From: Hesseltinella vesiculosa
Lineage: Eukaryota; Mucoromycota; Mucoromycetes; Mucorales; Cunninghamellaceae
Reading direction: 5' to 3'
Length of the DNA stretch: 64,000 nt
NCBI GenBank assembly: GCA_002104935.1
Contig: MCGT01000009.1
Coordinates: 496,001-560,000 of the forward strand
Part shown: one piece after another, positions 63,578 through 64,000 of the stretch
How the letters are laid out: every line of letters starts with the position of its first letter
Numbering within the stretch: the stretch's first letter is position 1
Translations under genes and position numbers: made by a program
The notes under the pieces: model-generated
Told to the model about the DNA's origin: nothing
Databases searched by the model: none
Seen by the model: the letters and a program-made list of their open reading frames with translations, nothing else

Positions 63578-64000
63578 TTATTTTAGCTGCGAGACGAGCT
63601 CCTGACACCGACGAGCCATATCATTCGTATGAGCAAGCGCATCGGCCCGTTCCAAAGTCGAGAGAGTGGCTCCAGCATCCTTGAGATCGGCATTGGCCTG
63701 TTGCACTTGTTCATTGAAAGCTTTCCATTGACTTGCCTGTTGCAACAGCTCGGGCACTCGTCGATGGACATGCTCGTTTATCCTGCTCAGGCCCATGGCG
63801 CTTCCGTTCAAACTTGTCAATAGTGTTTTTTCCGTGCCATGTTGAACTTTTGTAGATGCGCATGAGGGTTCAAGAAAATGAGTCATGCCGGCCAGGAAAG
63901 TTTACCTTTGTGGATCTTATCGGCCAAGACGGCCTGGGTATCTTCTTGCGGAGGGTGCGATGAAAACGGAAGGCTCGTGTTGGATGCCCGGCGTGCGTAG
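63578..64000 (-). CDS. Unknown coiled-coil protein, 3' part of a gene cut by the window edge
   Basis: Two exons are visible: 63906-64000, open to the right edge, and 63578-63846 with stop TAA. The protein ends ...DTQAVLADKIHKVQHGTEKT, LNGSAMGLSRINEHVHRRVP, then a heptad-like helical region (LQQASQWKAFNEQVQQANAD) and RCQELVSQLK. It is about 120 residues so far. The coiled-coil layout recalls small subunits of tethering or BLOC/BORC-type complexes, but I cannot assign a family. The start lies beyond the window. Confidence 0.65.

Overview
This window reads as nuclear DNA of a filamentous, early-diverging fungus, most likely a member of Mucoromycota; the phylum is inferred from gene content, not from a search. 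Genes are dense, on both strands, and cut by many 45-170 nt introns. The set combines typical fungal genes (Pho80-like cyclin, forkhead factor, kelch membrane protein, S41 peptidase, alpha-arrestin) with genes that most yeasts lack: a BK-type potassium channel, an EHD-family ATPase, a ceruloplasmin-like oxidase and a FERRY3/C12orf4 homologue. Introns and spacers carry very long A/T runs, and several introns use GC instead of GT as donor.

Layout. 0-3 kb: tRNA-Arg, tRNA-Asn and a second tRNA-Arg in gene-free DNA with one dispersed repeat. 3-27.5 kb: BK channel (-), MoaA/MOCS1A and MoaC/MOCS1B (+), ribosomal protein eS25 (-), CitE-like lyase (+), LEA2-type membrane protein (+), HIT protein (+), kelch protein (-), Elp6 (+), S41 peptidase (+), multicopper oxidase (-), a small ORF (-), Vps20 (-) and a forkhead factor (-). 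27.5-40 kb: an accessory, repeat-rich segment with a third tRNA-Arg, degenerate duplications, two paralogous small secreted cysteine proteins, a zinc-binding transposon-type gene, a 1.86-kb element with 121-bp perfect terminal inverted repeats, and a CACTA/Plavaka-type transposase broken by an internal inversion. 40-55.4 kb: YcnI-like secreted protein, Pdx1/E3BP, Pho80-like cyclin, FERRY3 homologue, ubiquilin, RNA polymerase I subunit RPA34, U2 snRNA, lipase and EHD protein. 55.4-57 kb: Tc1-like transposase debris around a 9-bp minisatellite. 57-64 kb: TRAPPC6/Trs33, HIG1-domain protein, alpha-arrestin, Kti12, glyoxalase II and a gene that runs off the right edge.

Functional links: MoaA and MoaC together make cyclic pyranopterin monophosphate and lie about 215 bp apart on the same strand. 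Elp6 and Kti12 both serve Elongator-dependent tRNA wobble-uridine modification but are 40 kb apart. Vps20, EHD, the FERRY3 homologue, Trs33, ubiquilin and the arrestin all belong to membrane traffic or ubiquitin sorting.

The most unusual feature is the element at 34641-36500. It has 121-bp perfect inverted termini, is flanked on both sides by CATCG (a likely target-site duplication), and carries a gene for a small secreted cysteine protein rather than a transposase. A paralogue of that gene lies about 2 kb away without such termini.
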